NCBI GenBank assembly: GCA_902766805.1
Contig: CACXFF010000003.1
Location: forward strand, 1 to 12,764
DNA length: 12,764 bases
From: an uncultured Coriobacteriaceae bacterium
Lineage (GTDB): Bacteria > Actinomycetota > Coriobacteriia > Coriobacteriales > Atopobiaceae
Direction of reading: 5' to 3'
The position numbers and the translations under genes are program-made. Shown piece after piece: positions 11,587-12,764 of the stretch (its first letter is position 1; every line of letters starts with the position of its first letter). The notes beneath the pieces were generated by a model. That model made no database searches. It was not told the DNA's origin and was given only the letters and a program-made list of their open reading frames with translations.

Positions 11587-12764
11587 ATGAGCGGTCTGGG
11601 TCTGCACGTCGCGCGCGGATTGGTCTTCCGGCTCCCGGGGCGCCTCGATGCCAACAATGCTCCCGAAGTCGGCGAGCAGCTCGACGACGAGATCGCTTCC
11701 GGCCAGGAGGGCACGGTGGTCTTGGACGCCGCGGACACACGCTACGTGTCCAGCGCCGGCCTGCGTGTGATCCTGCGCCTGGTCAAGCGCTGCGCCGTCC
11801 GCATAGAGAACGTGTCGCCGGAGGTGTACGGGGTCCTGGAGATGACGGGCTTCACCGAGATGATCGACGTGCACAAGGCGCTGCGTGAGGTGTCGGTGGA
11901 AGGCTGCGAGGTCATCGGCACGGGGGCCAACGGCACGGTGTACCGCATCGATCCCGAGACCATCGTCAAGGTCTACTCCAATCCCGACTCTCTGCCGGAC
12001 ATCGAACGCGAGCGTGCGTTGGCGCGGCGGGCCTTCGTGATGGGCGTGCCCACCGCCATCTCCTACGATGTGGTGCGGGTGGGGGACCTGTATGGTTCGG
12101 TCTTCGAGCTGCTCAACGCCAAAAGCTACTGTCAGCTTTTGGTCTCGGGCGACATGAGCGTGGACGAGGCGGCACAGGGCTCGGCCCAAATCCTCAAGCA
12201 GATGCATGCCAACGAGGTGGACGGCGACCTGCTGCCCGACCATCGAGACATCTCTCTGCAGAAGGTCGCGCGTTTGGAGCACGTCTGGCCGACGTCGGTG
12301 ACCGAAGGGTTGCGCGCCCTCATCGAGGCCATGCCGTCCTGCCGGCGCATGCTGCACGGTGACTTCCACGTGAAGAACATCATGGTGCAGAAGGGCGAGG
12401 CCCTGCTCATCGACATGGACACCCTGTGCGTGGGCGACCCGGTCTTCGAGTTCGCGGGCATGTACAAGCCCTACATCTCCTACCCGGAGATCGACCCCGG
12501 TAACCTGGAGCGCTTCTTTGGGATCTCGGACGAGGCGGGCCGCAAGCTGTGGGAGAGCACGATGCGCTACTACTTCGGCGAGCTGTCGGACGAGCGCTGG
12601 GCGCAGCAGGTCGACCGTGCGCGTCTGTTGGCGAGCCTGTCCACGGCGACGTCGTTCGCCAAAAAGGATCTGAGCAAGCCACGCAACCGCGAGACGCTGG
12701 ACTACTTCCAGGGGGTCGTCGAGGAGCTGCTGCCCCGCGTCGATCACCTCGCCCTGCTGAGCTA
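11587..12764 (+). CDS. STAS domain fused to an aminoglycoside-phosphotransferase-like kinase (3' end at window edge)
   Basis: At least 392 residues; the frame is open to the last two bases (TA), which may begin the stop codon. Residues 1-100 form a STAS domain like SpoIIAA/RsbV, with LVFRLPGRLDANNA and YVSSAGLRVIL (53-63); S56 lies where the regulatory serine is phosphorylated. Residues 106-385 form a kinase of the APH/choline-kinase type: glycine loop GTGANGTVYRI (111-121), K128 in IVKVYS, catalytic loop HGDFHVKN (257-264; D259, N264) and metal-binding LLIDMDT (D276, D278). The kinase half resembles the TIGR02172 family. GAGGAG overlaps the end of the HD gene 5 nt before this ATG, so translation is coupled. 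The substrate is unknown; antibiotic resistance should not be assumed. Confidence 0.9.
   Translation, partial: MSGLGLHVARGLVFRLPGRLDANNAPEVGEQLDDEIASGQEGTVVLDAADTRYVSSAGLRVILRLVKRCAVRIENVSPEVYGVLEMTGFTEMIDVHKALREVSVEGCEVIGTGANGTVYRIDPETIVKVYSNPDSLPDIERERALARRAFVMGVPTAISYDVVRVGDLYGSVFELLNAKSYCQLLVSGDMSVDEAAQGSAQILKQMHANEVDGDLLPDHRDISLQKVARLEHVWPTSVTEGLRALIEAMPSCRRMLHGDFHVKNIMVQKGEALLIDMDTLCVGDPVFEFAGMYKPYISYPEIDPGNLERFFGISDEAGRKLWESTMRYYFGELSDERWAQQVDRARLLASLSTATSFAKKDLSKPRNRETLDYFQGVVEELLPRVDHLALLS

Noticed and set aside
11587..12764. Aminoglycoside resistance gene
   Set aside because: The kinase fold is shared by many small-molecule kinases, and fusion to a STAS domain in a regulatory operon points away from a resistance role.

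Overview
The window is GC-rich (roughly 60-65% by eye), densely coded and free of rRNA, tRNA or CRISPR. Strong purine-rich Shine-Dalgarno sites sit 5-9 nt before nearly every start. The gene set is a MerR/TipAS regulator, a GntR(YtrA)-ABC cassette, a Bax inhibitor-1 protein, an RsbW-like ATPase, and a STAS domain fused to an aminoglycoside-phosphotransferase-like kinase. This fits a high-GC Gram-positive, most likely an actinobacterium of the Coriobacteriia type (Collinsella/Olsenella-like). That placement is inference from gene content and style; no marker gene is present.

Layout. (1) 2-67: the last 20 codons of an unrecognised plus-strand gene, then a nested hairpin. (2) 170-2852, minus strand: a TetR regulator, a 220-bp gap holding two copies of a 34-bp hairpin repeat, then an MBL-fold metal hydrolase and an aldo/keto reductase that look like a two-gene unit. 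(3) 3012-3797, plus: a MerR-family gene of the TipA type with a textbook 19-bp-spacer MerR promoter and a strong internal start that could yield a free ligand-binding domain. (4) 3868-4572, minus: a seven-helix BI-1/YccA membrane protein with an intrinsic terminator. (5) 4741-6838, minus: an autoregulated GntR(YtrA-type)-ABC ATPase-ABC permease operon with its operator lying over the promoter. (6) 6839-7524: the longest gene-free stretch. It holds an AT-rich palindromic element with a perfect 49-bp inverted repeat, probably a MITE-like mobile element or IS remnant. (7) 7525-8931, minus: a membrane diguanylate cyclase. (8) 9140-10396, plus: uridine kinase and an RsbW-like ATPase. (9) 10397-10621: hairpins and a purine tract. 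(10) 10622-10822, minus: a 66-aa protein of unknown role. (11) 11018 to the end, plus: a small HD-type alarmone hydrolase translationally close-coupled to the STAS-kinase fusion, which runs off the window.

How the genes may work together. Much of the window is signalling: c-di-GMP synthesis, (p)ppGpp-like hydrolysis, a HATPase/STAS pair of the kind used in sigma-factor partner switching, and three one-component regulators beside detoxification or transport genes. The most unusual items are the HD hydrolase/STAS-kinase pair with an RsbW-like ATPase about 1.2 kb away, the TipA-like two-product gene, and the 283-bp palindromic element.
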